In this document: positions 14,219 to 24,277 of the stretch, in pieces
Position numbering within the stretch: position 1 is the first letter of the stretch
Layout: every line of letters starts with the position of its first letter
DNA from: Acidobacteriota bacterium
GTDB taxonomy: Bacteria > Acidobacteriota > Thermoanaerobaculia > Gp7-AA8
Direction of reading: 5' to 3'
Length of the DNA stretch: 37,665 nt
NCBI GenBank assembly: GCA_019247495.1
Contig: JAFAOU010000232.1
Location: 1-37,665 of the forward strand
Position numbers and translations under genes: made by a program
The notes under the pieces: generated by a model
The model's database searches: none
Told to the model about the DNA's origin: nothing
Seen by the model: the letters and a program-made list of their open reading frames with translations, nothing else

Positions 14219-14605
14219 TTACCGCCTACTCCACGCCTCGGAGACTGCGCGTCCCTTCTCGAAATCGTCCACGACCAGGATCAACTGATGATCGTGGTCG
14301 CTGTAGAGGACTTCGATGTTGACGCCGGCGTCGGCCATGCGGCGGGTGAGCTTGCCGAGTTGGCCCGGCTCGGATTGATTGAGTCGTTGAACGAGAACGT
14401 CGTTCACGGCGAGGACCTTGATGCCGGCCGCTTCGAGCGCGTTGCGCGCGGCGTCGCCGTCGTTGAACAGAAAGTGCGCGACACCATGACCATCAACAAC
14501 CCACGCGCCGCCGCCTTCGATGCTCACGCCGGCGCGGCCGAGGGCATCGCCCATTTCGGCGAGTGCGCCGGGGCGGTTGTCGAGGGAGATGGCAAGATCC
14601 TTCAT
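14219..14605 (-). CDS. Tandem ACT-domain protein
   Basis: 128 residues made of two ACT-like modules: MKDLAISLDNRPGALAEMGD (first) and QSEPGQLGKLTRRMADAGV (second). ACT pairs bind amino acids and regulate enzymes; no enzyme domain is attached. The ATG overlaps the stop of the MacB-like permease (ATGA), so it is the last gene of the efflux operon. How a small amino-acid sensor relates to an exporter is unclear; it may simply ride on the transcript. Confidence 0.85.
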   Translation of the reverse strand: MKDLAISLDNRPGALAEMGDALGRAGVSIEGGGAWVVDGHGVAHFLFNDGDAARNALEAAGIKVLAVNDVLVQRLNQSEPGQLGKLTRRMADAGVNIEVLYSDHDHQLILVVDDFEKGRAVSEAWSRR

Positions 14606-15822
14606 TCGTAGCGCAATGCTTCGATCGGATCGAGCTTCGACGCCTTCGCGGCCGGGTAGATGCCGAAGATGATGCCGAGGATCGCGCAGAAGCCGAAGGC
14701 GAGGACGATGGCCCACATCGGCGTGTGGACGGGCGGGAGCTCCAGCCAGCGTTTCAGAATCAGGCGCACAGTGGCGGCGCCGAGGTAGCCGAGGGCGATG
14801 CCGATCGCGCCGCCGAATCCGGAGAGAGTGACCGCTTCGATCAGGAACTGGATCAGCACGTCGTAGCGGCGCGCGCCGATCGCTTTGCGGATGCCGATCT
14901 CGCGGGTCCGCTCGGTGACCGACACCAGCATGATGTTCATGATCCCGATGCCGCCGACCAGCAGCGCGATGCCGACCACCGCGCCCATGATGCCGGTGGT
15001 GGTGTTGAGCACCGTGGAGATGGTCTTCATCAACTCTTCCTGCGACGTGATCTGGAAGTCGTTCGGCTGCCCTTTTTTCAGATGGTGGCGCGCGCGCAGG
15101 ATGTCGGTGACCTGCTCCTTGGCGAGGTCGATGTCGTCGCGCGTACGCACCTGCAGCGCGATCGGAAGGTGCTGCATGCGATCGGGACCGTAGAGCATCT
15201 GCGCGGTGGCGAACGGGATGTAGATGACGTCGTCCGGGTCGTTGCCGATCGACGAGCCGCGCTTCTCCATGACTCCGATCACGGTGAAGTTGTTATCGTC
15301 CATCCGGATGTCTTTGCCGACGGCATCGCCGAGTCCGAGCTGCCGTGCAGCCTCGAATCCGAGGACGGCCACGCGCTTTTTCGCATCCTCATCGAGCGTG
15401 CCGAAAAAGCGGCCGTGGTCGACGAACTGCTTGGCCACGTCCGGATAGCTTTGATTGACTCCGAGCAGTGATGTGTCGTGACGCGTGTCGCCGTACTTCA
15501 ACGAGGCGTTGCCGATGAACAGCGGCGTGAAATCGCGTACGGCCGTCGCGCCGCGTTTGACCGCGAGGGCATCCTCATACGTCAGCGATGGCACCGGCAG
15601 GAAGGGATTGCCGCGCGATGCCGAAAAGTCGGGGACGACGCGGATGAACGTGGCGCCGACGTTCTCGAGCTGACTCGAAATCTGATACTGCATCCCCTGC
15701 ACGAGCGAGACGACGGCGATGACAGCCGCGACGCCGATCATCACGCCGAGGACGGTCAGGATCGACCGCATCTTGTTGGCGCCGATGGCGCGGAGTGCGA
15801 TCTTGACGTTTTCGAAGAACAT
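14602..15822 (-). CDS. MacB-like ABC transporter permease
   Basis: 406 residues with the MacB/FtsX layout: one membrane helix at about 20-42, a large periplasmic domain (about 45-280), and three helices at the C-terminus around GIMGAVVGIALLVGGIGIMN, LSGFGGAIGIALGYLG and MWAIVLAFGFCAILGIIFG. ERTREIGIRKAIGARRYDV and the end PAAKASKLDPIEALRYE are hallmarks. It works with the ATPase just upstream and the adaptor and TolC-like channel of the same operon to move substrates from periplasm to outside. Substrate unknown. Confidence 0.93.
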   Translation of the reverse strand: MFFENVKIALRAIGANKMRSILTVLGVMIGVAAVIAVVSLVQGMQYQISSQLENVGATFIRVVPDFSASRGNPFLPVPSLTYEDALAVKRGATAVRDFTPLFIGNASLKYGDTRHDTSLLGVNQSYPDVAKQFVDHGRFFGTLDEDAKKRVAVLGFEAARQLGLGDAVGKDIRMDDNNFTVIGVMEKRGSSIGNDPDDVIYIPFATAQMLYGPDRMQHLPIALQVRTRDDIDLAKEQVTDILRARHHLKKGQPNDFQITSQEELMKTISTVLNTTTGIMGAVVGIALLVGGIGIMNIMLVSVTERTREIGIRKAIGARRYDVLIQFLIEAVTLSGFGGAIGIALGYLGAATVRLILKRWLELPPVHTPMWAIVLAFGFCAILGIIFGIYPAAKASKLDPIEALRYE

Positions 15823-15839
15823 CCGCGGGTCAGCTTAGC

Positions 15840-16525
<686 letters not shown>

Positions 16526-16529
<4 letters not shown>

Positions 16530-17770
16530 TTTGAGGCCGTCCCGTTTTGAGGAGTCTTTGACTCTTCTTTCGTCACTTCTACGGAATCGCCGTCTTTCAG
16601 TTTCTTCAGAGTGCGGAATGGTCCGGTAACGACCTTGTCGTTCGCCGTAACTCCGGAGACGAGCGCCACATGCGTTGTGTCGCTGACGCCGGTCTTGACC
16701 TCGGTCATTTTCACTTTGCCGTCTTTGACGACGAAGACATACTTCGACTTCGGTGCGTTCTCGTCCTCGTCGTCCGTGCCGGTCTTCGACTTCGCCAGCG
16801 CCGGCGGAACGCGTTCGACGACGCTCTGAATCGGAACGGACAACGCGGCGCCGGACGTCGTCGTGATGATGGAGACCTGTGCGGTCATGCCGGGACGCAG
16901 GCGGTCGTCGGGATCGTCGAACTGAACCTTCACCTTGAAATAGCGCATGCCCGCGCCGGCGCCTTGCTTGAGCGCGGCGGAGCTGCCGATCTCGGCGACG
17001 TGTCCGTTGTACTCCTTGTCCGCAATGGCGTCGACGTGGACCTTCGACGATTCATTCAGACGAATGCCGGTGATCTCGGTCTCGCCTACATCGGCTTCGA
17101 CGAGGATTTCGGAAAGGTCGGCGATGACGGCGATCACCGAGCCCGGATTGTTCATCGTGCCGGGGATGACCACTTCGCCCTCGTGTGCGTTGAGCTGCAC
17201 CGCCCGGCCGTTCATCGGAGAAAGGATGGTGGTGTGATCGAGATCGTTCTGGGCCTGTTGCAGTAGTGCCTGCGCCTGCGCGACGCCCTGGTTGGCGGAG
17301 TCGTACGCCGCCACGGCATTGTCATGACTCTGCCGGGCCTGATCGAACAGCTCCTGCGCCTGGATTCCCTGCTGCCTGAGATTCACGGCGCGCTTGTAGG
17401 CGAGCTCCGTCGTGGCCATGTTCGTCTTCGCGCGCGCCACTTCGATGCGGCTGTTCGAGACCGCCGCAGCCGCGCGTGAGTACGCGGCCTGATAGGCGGT
17501 TCTCTCCAGATCGACCAGGCGCTCACCCTTCTTTACGGCGTCGCCTTCCTTGAAGTAGAGCTTCTCGATCTTGCCGATGATGTACGCGCTGATGTTGACT
17601 TTGACCTTGGGGTCGACTTCGCCGGGCGCGGTGACGATCGCCTGGATGTTGCGCTGCGTCACCGGCTCGACATAGACAGGCTCGCCCTTCGACCCGCCGC
17701 CCTTGACACTCGCAAAGATGATGACGCCGACGAGAACGACCGCCCCGACGATGATGAGGGTCTTTTTCAT
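16526..17770 (-). CDS. Periplasmic adaptor (membrane fusion) protein, MacA-like
   Basis: 414 residues. An N-terminal membrane anchor (about 4-22) is followed by the biotinyl-lipoyl-like halves ([28 protein letters not shown] and [25 protein letters not shown] in separate parts), a long coiled-coil hairpin (about 95-180) and beta-barrel and membrane-proximal domains to the C-terminus. It joins the inner-membrane MacB-like pump to the TolC-like channel. The ATG overlaps the stop of the YIP1 gene (ATGA). Its tail is Lys/Glu-rich. Confidence 0.92.
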
Positions 17771-18528
17771 TTACTGGCACGCAGCGACTGGAGTGCGGGA
17801 CCGATCAGTTTCAGCAGGAGCACGAGGATCCAGAGGCTGATGATCGTGACAGCCGCTTTCACCTTCGACACTCGCGCGACGTAGGAGAAGCCGATGATGA
17901 GGAGCGCGAGGAACCAGACGGAGAAGATGTCGAACGATGAGAGAAGCGCGAAGGCCACCGGGTTCGTCTTGTAATCGACAAGAAATCCGAGGTTGGATCG
18001 GACGATTGTCGCGAGCGCCTGAGCGGGGATGATTCCCCCTTTGGCAATGATGATGATCAGTGTGACCACGCTTTTTATGATCGTTGGTATCGAGGCGTAG
18101 CAGGTGACGGAGAAGGCTTGCCTGAAATCGCCCTCACCTCCGAAGATGCGGAACGCGAGGAGCACCACGCCCGCGATCACGAGCAACCCGATGAGGCTCA
18201 GTACTGGCGAGAGATAGGTGATCACCTTGCCGATCGAGGCGGAAATGCGGACCGCTTTGTCGACCTGCTCCTGTGGAACGTTCTTGTTCTGCTCCATCGA
18301 CTCGCGCGCGGCGGCGCCGAAGTCGATGTGCGGACCCATGATGATGCCCGCCGCGAGCGAGACGAGCAGGAGCAACACCAGCGGCACTACCCAGTCCGGA
18401 CGTCGCGCGATCGAGGCGAATGTCGCATCGGGCGAGAACAGCACGCCGATGATGCGCTGGAACGGATTCGGTTTCGGCTCGGCGCCGGGAGCGGGCGTAG
18501 CGATGGCGTTATCCTGACCAACAGTCAT
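17767..18528 (-). CDS. YIP1-domain membrane protein in the efflux operon
   Basis: 253 residues. The N-terminal PFQRIIGVLFSPDATFASIARRP is the typical YIP1 entry motif; five or so membrane helices follow (about 46-66, 110-130, 143-165, 190-212 and 225-245). Bacterial YIP1 proteins are poorly understood. It sits between the TolC-like and the adaptor genes, 3 nt after the first and overlapping the second. That position suggests a role in assembly or regulation of the exporter, but this is inferred only from context. Confidence 0.85.
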   Translation of the reverse strand: MTVGQDNAIATPAPGAEPKPNPFQRIIGVLFSPDATFASIARRPDWVVPLVLLLLVSLAAGIIMGPHIDFGAAARESMEQNKNVPQEQVDKAVRISASIGKVITYLSPVLSLIGLLVIAGVVLLAFRIFGGEGDFRQAFSVTCYASIPTIIKSVVTLIIIIAKGGIIPAQALATIVRSNLGFLVDYKTNPVAFALLSSFDIFSVWFLALLIIGFSYVARVSKVKAAVTIISLWILVLLLKLIGPALQSLRASK

Positions 18529-18531
18529 GGC

Positions 18532-20268
18532 TCATTTCTCCTCTGGTGCAGTGTCGTGGGATGAGAAGTTGAGCCAATTGTAACGGGTGAACTGGGAGAA
18601 GATCGAAGGTTCCTCCACCTTCGGCTCATCGACGGTGATGTTGCGGGTGTCGAGGAGGTCGCCGACCGCGCGGTGATACGCGGCCACTGCTTTGTTGTAG
18701 CCGACCAGCGCCTGCAGCTCGTTCGCACGCGCATCCGAGAGCTGCTGCTGAATCTGCAGCACCTGGAAGTTCGTGCTCATGCCGTTTTCGTAGCGTTTGC
18801 GCTCGGCGTTGACGTTCTCCTCAGCCGCTTCCCGCGCCGTGCGCGTGGCGCTGATCTGTTTCGCGGCGGTGTCCACCGCGCGCGCCGTGGCGCGGACGTC
18901 GACGGCGATGTTCTGCCGCGTCTGCGCCTCGGTGATCTGAGAGGCTTGAAGATCGAGCCGGGCGCGGTTCTTTTCGGCGCGCGCGCCCCAGTTGAAGACC
19001 GGCACGCCGATCGTGAAGCCGATGTTCCAGCCCGGGAAGTCGTTGCGGAAGACCTGCTGAACGGCGTCGCTGAAGCGTGTGGAGCTAAGTCCCGGCGTCG
19101 TGCTGATGACGGTGCCCGCCGCGCCCGCGACGTTGTAGCCGAGGTTCAGATCGAACTGCGGTAACACCTGGTTGCGTGCGTATTGATACGTGACGCGGCG
19201 GGTGGCGGTGGTGAGCTGGTTTTCCTTCACCTCGGGGCGAAGTTCGTATGCCTTGGCCACCGACTCTTCGACGTTGATGCCGATTGGCGTGTAGCCGATT
19301 GTGTCGGTGGGGATAATCGGCCGGTCCCAATCTTCGGCGGGCAGATTCAACAGCGCGCGCAGCCGGTCTTCGGCGGCGCGGACGTTGGCGACGGCGGTGA
19401 TGAGGTTCTCTTCGCCCGTCGCAATCTGCACGCGCGGCTGGAGGATGTCGAGCGGCGCCGACGCACCAACGTCGATGCGGATCTGTGTGATGCGCGACTG
19501 GTCGCGGGCCAGGAAGAGCGCTTCCTTGACCACGTCGACGAAGCGGCGGCTGTAGATCAGGTCGTAGTAGGCCTGCTCGACGGCGGAAGTGCTGTCGAGC
19601 AGCACGCCGCGGAACGCTTCGCGGCTGATGCCCAGGTTGTTGCGGGCGATGGTGATGCCGCGGCGGGTGATATCGACGCCGAAGTTGCGCGCCAGAGGCT
19701 GCGTGAATCCGAAGCCGAGGCCCGTCGAGAAGCCGGGACTGATGGTCGTGCCGGCGCCGCTACGTGTGAAGCGCTGGTTCGTCGTCGAGATCGAGAACGA
19801 GCCGCCGGTGGGGATGGTGTCCCGCACCGAAGCGTTCGCGTTGGTCGTTCCGCCGCCGCTGGCGTCGAACGCCGAGAGGGCAGGGCTCTGGCTGCTGGTC
19901 TTGCTGATCGTCGCGCCGGCGAACGGATCGAAGATGTTGTACGCGCCGGTGACGCCTTCCGCCGACATCTGCAGGTCGTAGCGCTGGATCTGCACGCCGA
20001 TGTTCTTTTCGAGCATCGTGTGGATGGCGTCATCGAGCGACAACCGCAACGCGCGGGCGTTGTTCGCGTCCTTGTCGGTGTCAGCCGACACGGTCACCGT
20101 CGGCGCCTGATCGGCCTGGGGAACATCGACCGGCGTACCGGACGGACTGGTGGTCACGGTGACCGGCTGCGGCATCGATGTCGTAGTCTTTTTCGTCGTC
20201 TGTGCGGAGAGCGGCAGAGCGCTCGCAACACAGGCAATGATCAGCAACCGTCGAACAGCGGTATTCAT
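18532..20268 (-). CDS. TolC-family outer-membrane efflux channel
   Basis: 578 residues. A signal peptide (1-about 23, RRLLIIACVASALPLSAQ) is followed by a Thr/Pro-rich linker and two outer-membrane efflux protein repeats (about 95-320 and 320-545), including SLDDAIHTMLEKNIGVQIQR and helical hairpins such as RAEKNRARLDLQASQI. AGGAGGG stands 6 nt before the ATG at 20268, which settles the start over an upstream candidate at 20301. It heads the operon tolC-like, YIP1, adaptor, ATPase, permease, ACT. It is longer than E. coli TolC because of the N-terminal linker. Confidence 0.92.
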   Translation of the reverse strand: MNTAVRRLLIIACVASALPLSAQTTKKTTTSMPQPVTVTTSPSGTPVDVPQADQAPTVTVSADTDKDANNARALRLSLDDAIHTMLEKNIGVQIQRYDLQMSAEGVTGAYNIFDPFAGATISKTSSQSPALSAFDASGGGTTNANASVRDTIPTGGSFSISTTNQRFTRSGAGTTISPGFSTGLGFGFTQPLARNFGVDITRRGITIARNNLGISREAFRGVLLDSTSAVEQAYYDLIYSRRFVDVVKEALFLARDQSRITQIRIDVGASAPLDILQPRVQIATGEENLITAVANVRAAEDRLRALLNLPAEDWDRPIIPTDTIGYTPIGINVEESVAKAYELRPEVKENQLTTATRRVTYQYARNQVLPQFDLNLGYNVAGAAGTVISTTPGLSSTRFSDAVQQVFRNDFPGWNIGFTIGVPVFNWGARAEKNRARLDLQASQITEAQTRQNIAVDVRATARAVDTAAKQISATRTAREAAEENVNAERKRYENGMSTNFQVLQIQQQLSDARANELQALVGYNKAVAAYHRAVGDLLDTRNITVDEPKVEEPSIFSQFTRYNWLNFSSHDTAPEEK

Positions 20269-20372
20269 GTAAACCCTCCTGGACACGCCTCTTCTACGCA
20301 ACGTTGTTTGGATTGTTTCGTGCGCGCGCCCCCGCCGGCGAAGGCGAGGCGGAACCGATTTTCGGCGCGCGC

Positions 20373-20411
20373 ATTGTATTCGGGACTGCTACGTTTGACG
20401 TCGCGAAACGT
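20373..20411 (-). promoter_or_regulatory. Candidate promoter and operator of the efflux operon
   Basis: On the minus strand a TACAAT hexamer (20373-20378) lies about 105 nt before the TolC-like start. Just upstream of it is an inverted repeat ACGTTT-N9-AAACGT (20391-20411). No good -35 is seen. The spacing fits an operator near a promoter, but nothing shows which regulator would bind. Confidence 0.3.
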
Positions 20412-20430
20412 GGAAGGTTAACTCGGCGAC

Positions 20431-20557
20431 GAGGCTGTCGGGTGTCGGCTCTCGGCTGTGGGGGTTTCGCGTTCTTCTCGATTCGAGGCGAATGACATGC
20501 GGTACTCGCATGCGCACGGCGTTGCTCTTTCCGACAGCCGACAGCCGACAGCCCAGG
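20431..20557. repeat. Palindromic element of GTCGGCT-type units
   Basis: The left part (20431-20464) repeats GGCTGTCGGGTGTCGGCTCT-like units. The right part (20531-20557) is the reverse complement (CCGACAGCCGACAGCCGACA). They are separated by about 66 nt of unrelated sequence. The right end touches the stop codon of the dppF-like gene. Confidence 0.8.
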
Positions 20558-21733
20558 CTACGACGGTAGCTGCGTCCCCTCCGGAACCGGCTCACCCGCA
20601 AAGTGACACGCGGCAAACTGCCCCGGCTTGTGCTCGATCAGCGGCGGAACGACGTCCTTACAGATTGGGAACTGGGCAATGGGGCAGCGCGTGTGGAAGA
20701 CGCAGCCGCTCGGTGGATTCAGCGGCGTGGGGATGTCGCCGCTCAGTATGATGCGGCTCTTGTGTCGCGTCGGGTCGGGGATCGGCACCGCGGAAAGGAG
20801 TGCCTTCGTGTACGGATGGAGTGGATCGGCGTACAGCTCGCGGCGGCCGGACAACTCCATGATCTTGCCGAGGTACATGACCGCGACCCGGCTGGAGATG
20901 TGCTCGACGACGGAGAGGTCGTGGGCGATGAAGAGATACGTCAGTCCGAGCTGCTCCTGCAGATCCTGCAGCAGATTGACGACCTGCGCCTGGACGGAAA
21001 CGTCGAGCGCGGAGACCGGCTCGTCGAGCACGAGGAACTTCGGATTCGTGGCCAGCGCGCGCGCGACGCCGATGCGCTGGCGCTGTCCGCCGGAAAATTC
21101 GTGCGGATACCGTTTGCGATAGTCGGCGCTGAGCCCGACGGTTTCGAGGAGCTGGGCCACGCGCGCGTCGCGATCGCTCGACGACATGCCGCCATGCACG
21201 ATCAGCGGCTCGGCGATGATCGTGGAGACTGTCATCCGCGGATTCAGCGACGCGTACGGATCCTGAAAGACGATCTGCATGTTGCGCCGCATCCGGCGCA
21301 TGTCGCCGGAGCCGAGCGCAAGGACGTCCTCGCCTTCGAACTCGACGCTGCCGGAAGTCGGCTCGATCAGACGCAGGATGCATCGGCCGACGGTGGTCTT
21401 GCCGGAACCCGACTCGCCGACCAGACCGAGGGTCTCGCCGCGGCTGACGCCGAAACTGATGCCGTCGACGGCTTTGACCTGCGCCACGACGCGGGCCAGC
21501 ACGCCCCGCTTGACGGGGAAGTACTTCTTCAGGTCGCGCACGACCAGCAGCGGCTCGCCGATGCCGAGCGGTAGCACCGGCGTCTGCTGCGAGCCGCTGG
21601 TTTCGTCGGGATCGTGCGGCGTCTTCGTCACCGGATTCCGTTCACGCGCGGTCTGGTCCGCGGGCATTTGCAGACCGCCGGTGATGGCAGGGGAGACCTT
21701 GTCGTCGCCGGGGACGAAGGGTTTGTCGGTCAT
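20558..21733 (-). CDS. dppF: Peptide ABC transporter ATPase, DppF/OppF type
   Basis: 391 residues. A polar N-terminal extension of about 60 residues precedes the ATPase domain: Walker [10 protein letters not shown], signature [15 protein letters not shown] and Walker [13 protein letters not shown]. The C-terminal oligopeptide-transporter extension carries the cysteine cluster [16 protein letters not shown]...AACHF, which in relatives can bind an Fe-S cluster. It powers import of di- or oligopeptides together with the DppD-like ATPase encoded upstream. AAGGGG stands 6 nt before the ATG. Permease and binding-protein genes are not in the window. Confidence 0.92.
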   Translation of the reverse strand: MTDKPFVPGDDKVSPAITGGLQMPADQTARERNPVTKTPHDPDETSGSQQTPVLPLGIGEPLLVVRDLKKYFPVKRGVLARVVAQVKAVDGISFGVSRGETLGLVGESGSGKTTVGRCILRLIEPTSGSVEFEGEDVLALGSGDMRRMRRNMQIVFQDPYASLNPRMTVSTIIAEPLIVHGGMSSSDRDARVAQLLETVGLSADYRKRYPHEFSGGQRQRIGVARALATNPKFLVLDEPVSALDVSVQAQVVNLLQDLQEQLGLTYLFIAHDLSVVEHISSRVAVMYLGKIMELSGRRELYADPLHPYTKALLSAVPIPDPTRHKSRIILSGDIPTPLNPPSGCVFHTRCPIAQFPICKDVVPPLIEHKPGQFAACHFAGEPVPEGTQLPS

Positions 21734-21750
21734 GTTTCCCCTTCGAAAGG

Positions 21751-21859
21751 CGAATGTTGAATGTTGAATGTTGAATGTTCAATGTTGAATGGGCTGCGCC
21801 TCGCGGGCTCGTTCCCTCGGCATTCAACATTCAACATTGAACATTCGACATTCAGCATT
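21751..21859. repeat. Palindromic element of TTGAATG-type units inside the dpp operon
   Basis: The left part (21751-21791) is a near-tandem run of GAATGTT/TTGAATG units. The right part (21821-21859) is its reverse complement (CATTCAACATTCAACATTG). It fills the gap between the two ATPase genes and ends exactly at the dppD-like stop. Confidence 0.85.
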
Positions 21860-22957
21860 TCAAGCCTTTTCAACCCTCTCCGGATCCGCCTCGTCACCAT
21901 GCAGATAACAGCGCGCATCATGCCCAGGTGACACGATCATCCGCGCCGGCTCGTTGCCGAGGCAGATGTCCATGACGTCAGGGCATCGCGGGTTGAACTT
22001 GCAGCCGTGTGGAAGATTCGAGATCGGCGGCACCATCCCTTTGATCGTCGGCAGGCGGTTCGGCGCGGACGGATCGCCTGCGCTGACGCTCGGCAGCGAT
22101 TTCAAAAGTCCGCGCGTGTATGGGTGCGCGGGCGCGGCGAAAAGTTCGCGCACCGGAGACTCTTCGACGACGCGTCCGGTGTACATGACCACGACCCGCT
22201 CGCAGAATTCAGCGACGACGCCGAGGTCGTGGGTGATGAGTAGGATGGCCAGCCCGAGGCGTTGCTGAAGCGATGCAAGCAACTCCATGATCTGCGCCTG
22301 AATGGTGACGTCGAGCGCGGTAGTCGGCTCGTCGGCGATCAAAAGCTCTGGATCGCAAGATAGCGCCATGGCGATCATGACGCGCTGCCGCATCCCGCCG
22401 GACAGCTGATGCGGATAGTCGTCGAGCCGTTTGATCGGATCGGGAATCGAGACGAGCTCCAGCATCTCGCCGGCGCGCTTCCACGCCTCTTTCTTCGATA
22501 CCTTGTTGTGAATCCGCACCGCCTCGGCCACCTGCGCGCCGATCTTGAACACGGGATTCAACGACGTCATCGGCTCCTGAAACACCATGGCGATGTCGTT
22601 GCCGCGGACGGTGCGCATGTCGTGCTCGGAAAGGTCCGCGAGATTCTTCCCCTTGAATCGCACTTCGCCTGCGGTGATCCGCCCCGGCGGCGCGACCAGC
22701 CGCATGATCGACATCGCCGTGACGCTTTTGCCGCATCCCGATTCGCCGACAAGAGCCAGCGCCTCGCCCTTGCGAACGCTGAACGAGACGTTATCGACCG
22801 CATGAACCAATCCACCATCTGTAGGAAACGAGGTCCTCAGGTTCTTGACTTCGAGGATCGCCTCGCGCGGATCGACATCCGCGTCAGCGACGGCGGCGCC
22901 GGGTAACCCCAGCGGTTGCATCGGTTGCGAATTGTCGATAGCGGGATGCTCACTCAC
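21860..22957 (-). CDS. dppD: Peptide ABC transporter ATPase, DppD/OppD type
   Basis: 365 residues. Walker A is GESGCGKSV, the signature [15 protein letters not shown] and Walker [13 protein letters not shown], all typical of DppD/OppD. The C-terminal extension has the [14 protein letters not shown]...RCYL cysteine cluster. The start is GTG at 22957 with no clear ribosome site. It pairs with the DppF-like ATPase across the palindromic element. The importer's permeases should lie elsewhere, perhaps in a separate operon. Confidence 0.92.
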   Translation of the reverse strand: MSEHPAIDNSQPMQPLGLPGAAVADADVDPREAILEVKNLRTSFPTDGGLVHAVDNVSFSVRKGEALALVGESGCGKSVTAMSIMRLVAPPGRITAGEVRFKGKNLADLSEHDMRTVRGNDIAMVFQEPMTSLNPVFKIGAQVAEAVRIHNKVSKKEAWKRAGEMLELVSIPDPIKRLDDYPHQLSGGMRQRVMIAMALSCDPELLIADEPTTALDVTIQAQIMELLASLQQRLGLAILLITHDLGVVAEFCERVVVMYTGRVVEESPVRELFAAPAHPYTRGLLKSLPSVSAGDPSAPNRLPTIKGMVPPISNLPHGCKFNPRCPDVMDICLGNEPARMIVSPGHDARCYLHGDEADPERVEKA

Positions 22958-23013
22958 GCGACCAGCATCGTAGCAAGAATGGTGTCAGCACTTCCGAGGT
23001 AGCCTCGGCGGCT

Positions 23014-23248
23014 GTGAAAGTCACGGATCACGGTCAACGACGGCTGCGACGTCGCGAGATCACCGAGGCGATGTGCCGGGAAACAATTCGTCATCCTGTC
23101 GAAATGGAAAAGCAGGGAAACGGCTACTTCAAATCTGAGTTATGTCGAAGCCGAGGAAAGGTATCTGCGCGTCGTCACGTTAGCGGGGAAAGGGGCGCAA
23201 GCTCCTTTCCGCCTTCTTGTATGCTCGCGCCATGACGTTCGACCCTGA
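23014..23248 (+). pseudogene. DUF4258-like gene broken by a frameshift
   Basis: The frame from GTG at 23014 gives KVTDHGQRRLRRREITEA and RHPVEMEKQGNGYFKS, the start of a DUF4258 protein (a small RNase-like or BrnT-like fold). The expected continuation, YVEAEERYLRVVTLAG, is encoded in the +1 frame from about 23135 and ends at TGA 23246-23248, inside the start of the next gene. A one-base change near 23131-23137 would join both parts. Either the gene is dead or the assembly has an error. No antitoxin-like partner is adjacent. Confidence 0.55.
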
Positions 23249-24254
23249 TGCTGCGGCTTCCGAGGGCGCGGGCATTTACGGACTGCCGTTCAGTCCTGAC
23301 GATGCGCACGTCATCGTCATTCCGGTTCCGTATGAGGCAACCACCTCGTACGGCGGTGGCACGTCGAAAGGACCGGAAGCAGTTTTCGAGGCATCGAAGC
23401 AGGTCGATCTTTTCGATCGAGATACCGGACGGCCATACGAAGCCGGCATCGCCATGCTCGACGTGCCGAAGAACATCGTTCGATTGAATGAGAAGGCGCA
23501 ACGCATTGCCGCCGCCGTCATCGAGAAGGGCGGCGTGGTCGACAACGCCACGCGCAAGGCGGCCGCCGAGGTGAACGCGATTTCGGAAGAGGTGAATGAC
23601 TGGGTTTACGAGCAGACCCGCGCGCTTCTCGTCGCCGGAAAAATGCCGGTGGTCCTCGGCGGCGATCACTCCGTCCCCTTCGGCGCGATCCTGGCGTACG
23701 CGGAAACGCATCCAAACCTCGGCATCCTTCACCTCGACGCGCATGCCGACCTTCGCGATGCCTACGAAGGCTTCACGTGGTCGCACGCGTCGATCTTCCA
23801 TAACGTCATCACGAAAGTCGGCGGCGTCGACCGGCTCGTGCAGGTCGGCGTGCGCGATCTCAGCAACGCCGAGTCGGCCATGATCGACGGATCGGAAGGA
23901 CGCATCGTGACGTTCTTCGATTCCGATCTGGCCGCGCGCAAAGAAGAGGGCGCGACGTGGGCGGAAATCGCGGACGAGATCGCCGGCGCGCTTCCGACCG
24001 ACGTCTATCTGTCGTGGGACATCGACGGACTCGATCCGACGCTTTGCCCGTCGACAGGAACGCCCGTGCCGGGCGGCTTGTCATGGAACGAAGCGATCGG
24101 ACTGCTGCGCGCATTGCGCCGCAACGGCAAGCGCATCGTCGGACTCGATCTCTGCGAAGTGTCGCCCGGCGAAACGGAGTGGGACGCAAACGTCGGCGCG
24201 CGCCTGCTGTACAAGATGATCGGCTTCGCGCTCCTCACGAATCAACGAGCGTAG
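23232..24254 (+). CDS. Arginase/agmatinase family ureohydrolase
   Basis: 340 residues. The binuclear manganese site is complete: GGDHS, DAHAD (LHLDAHADLRD) and SWDIDGLDP. The family hydrolyses guanidino compounds such as agmatine, arginine or formiminoglutamate to urea or formamide; I lean to agmatinase but cannot decide. The protein carries an extra helical stretch before GGDHS (about residues 95-140). The ATG at 23232 follows a TATGCT hexamer at 23219-23224 and has no ribosome site; an in-frame ATG at 23217 is the alternative. The stop lies inside a hairpin. Confidence 0.88.
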   Translation: MTFDPDAAASEGAGIYGLPFSPDDAHVIVIPVPYEATTSYGGGTSKGPEAVFEASKQVDLFDRDTGRPYEAGIAMLDVPKNIVRLNEKAQRIAAAVIEKGGVVDNATRKAAAEVNAISEEVNDWVYEQTRALLVAGKMPVVLGGDHSVPFGAILAYAETHPNLGILHLDAHADLRDAYEGFTWSHASIFHNVITKVGGVDRLVQVGVRDLSNAESAMIDGSEGRIVTFFDSDLAARKEEGATWAEIADEIAGALPTDVYLSWDIDGLDPTLCPSTGTPVPGGLSWNEAIGLLRALRRNGKRIVGLDLCEVSPGETEWDANVGARLLYKMIGFALLTNQRA

Positions 24255-24277
24255 TGCGGACGAGACGTCCGCACTAC
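24251..24277. terminator. Perfect 11-bp hairpin between convergent genes
   Basis: The arms GTAGTGCGGAC (24251-24261) and GTCCGCACTAC (24267-24277) are separated by 5 nt. The element contains the TAG stop of the ureohydrolase gene and faces the end of the convergent MFS gene, whose stop begins at 24274. No T-run follows. The same opening bases occur at 8342. Confidence 0.65.

Noticed and set aside
20269..20430. A coding region between the efflux operon and the dppF palindrome
   Set aside because: Only a 63-codon frame with no features; the region more likely holds the operon promoter.
21751..21859. Tandem TTGAATG units as a possible CRISPR array (also 27073-27231)
   Set aside because: Units are only 7-12 nt with no unique spacers, and the halves are inverted to each other; no cas gene is present.
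23014..23248. A working BrnT-like toxin gene of a toxin-antitoxin pair
   Set aside because: The frame is broken and no antitoxin gene follows; the next gene is a ureohydrolase.
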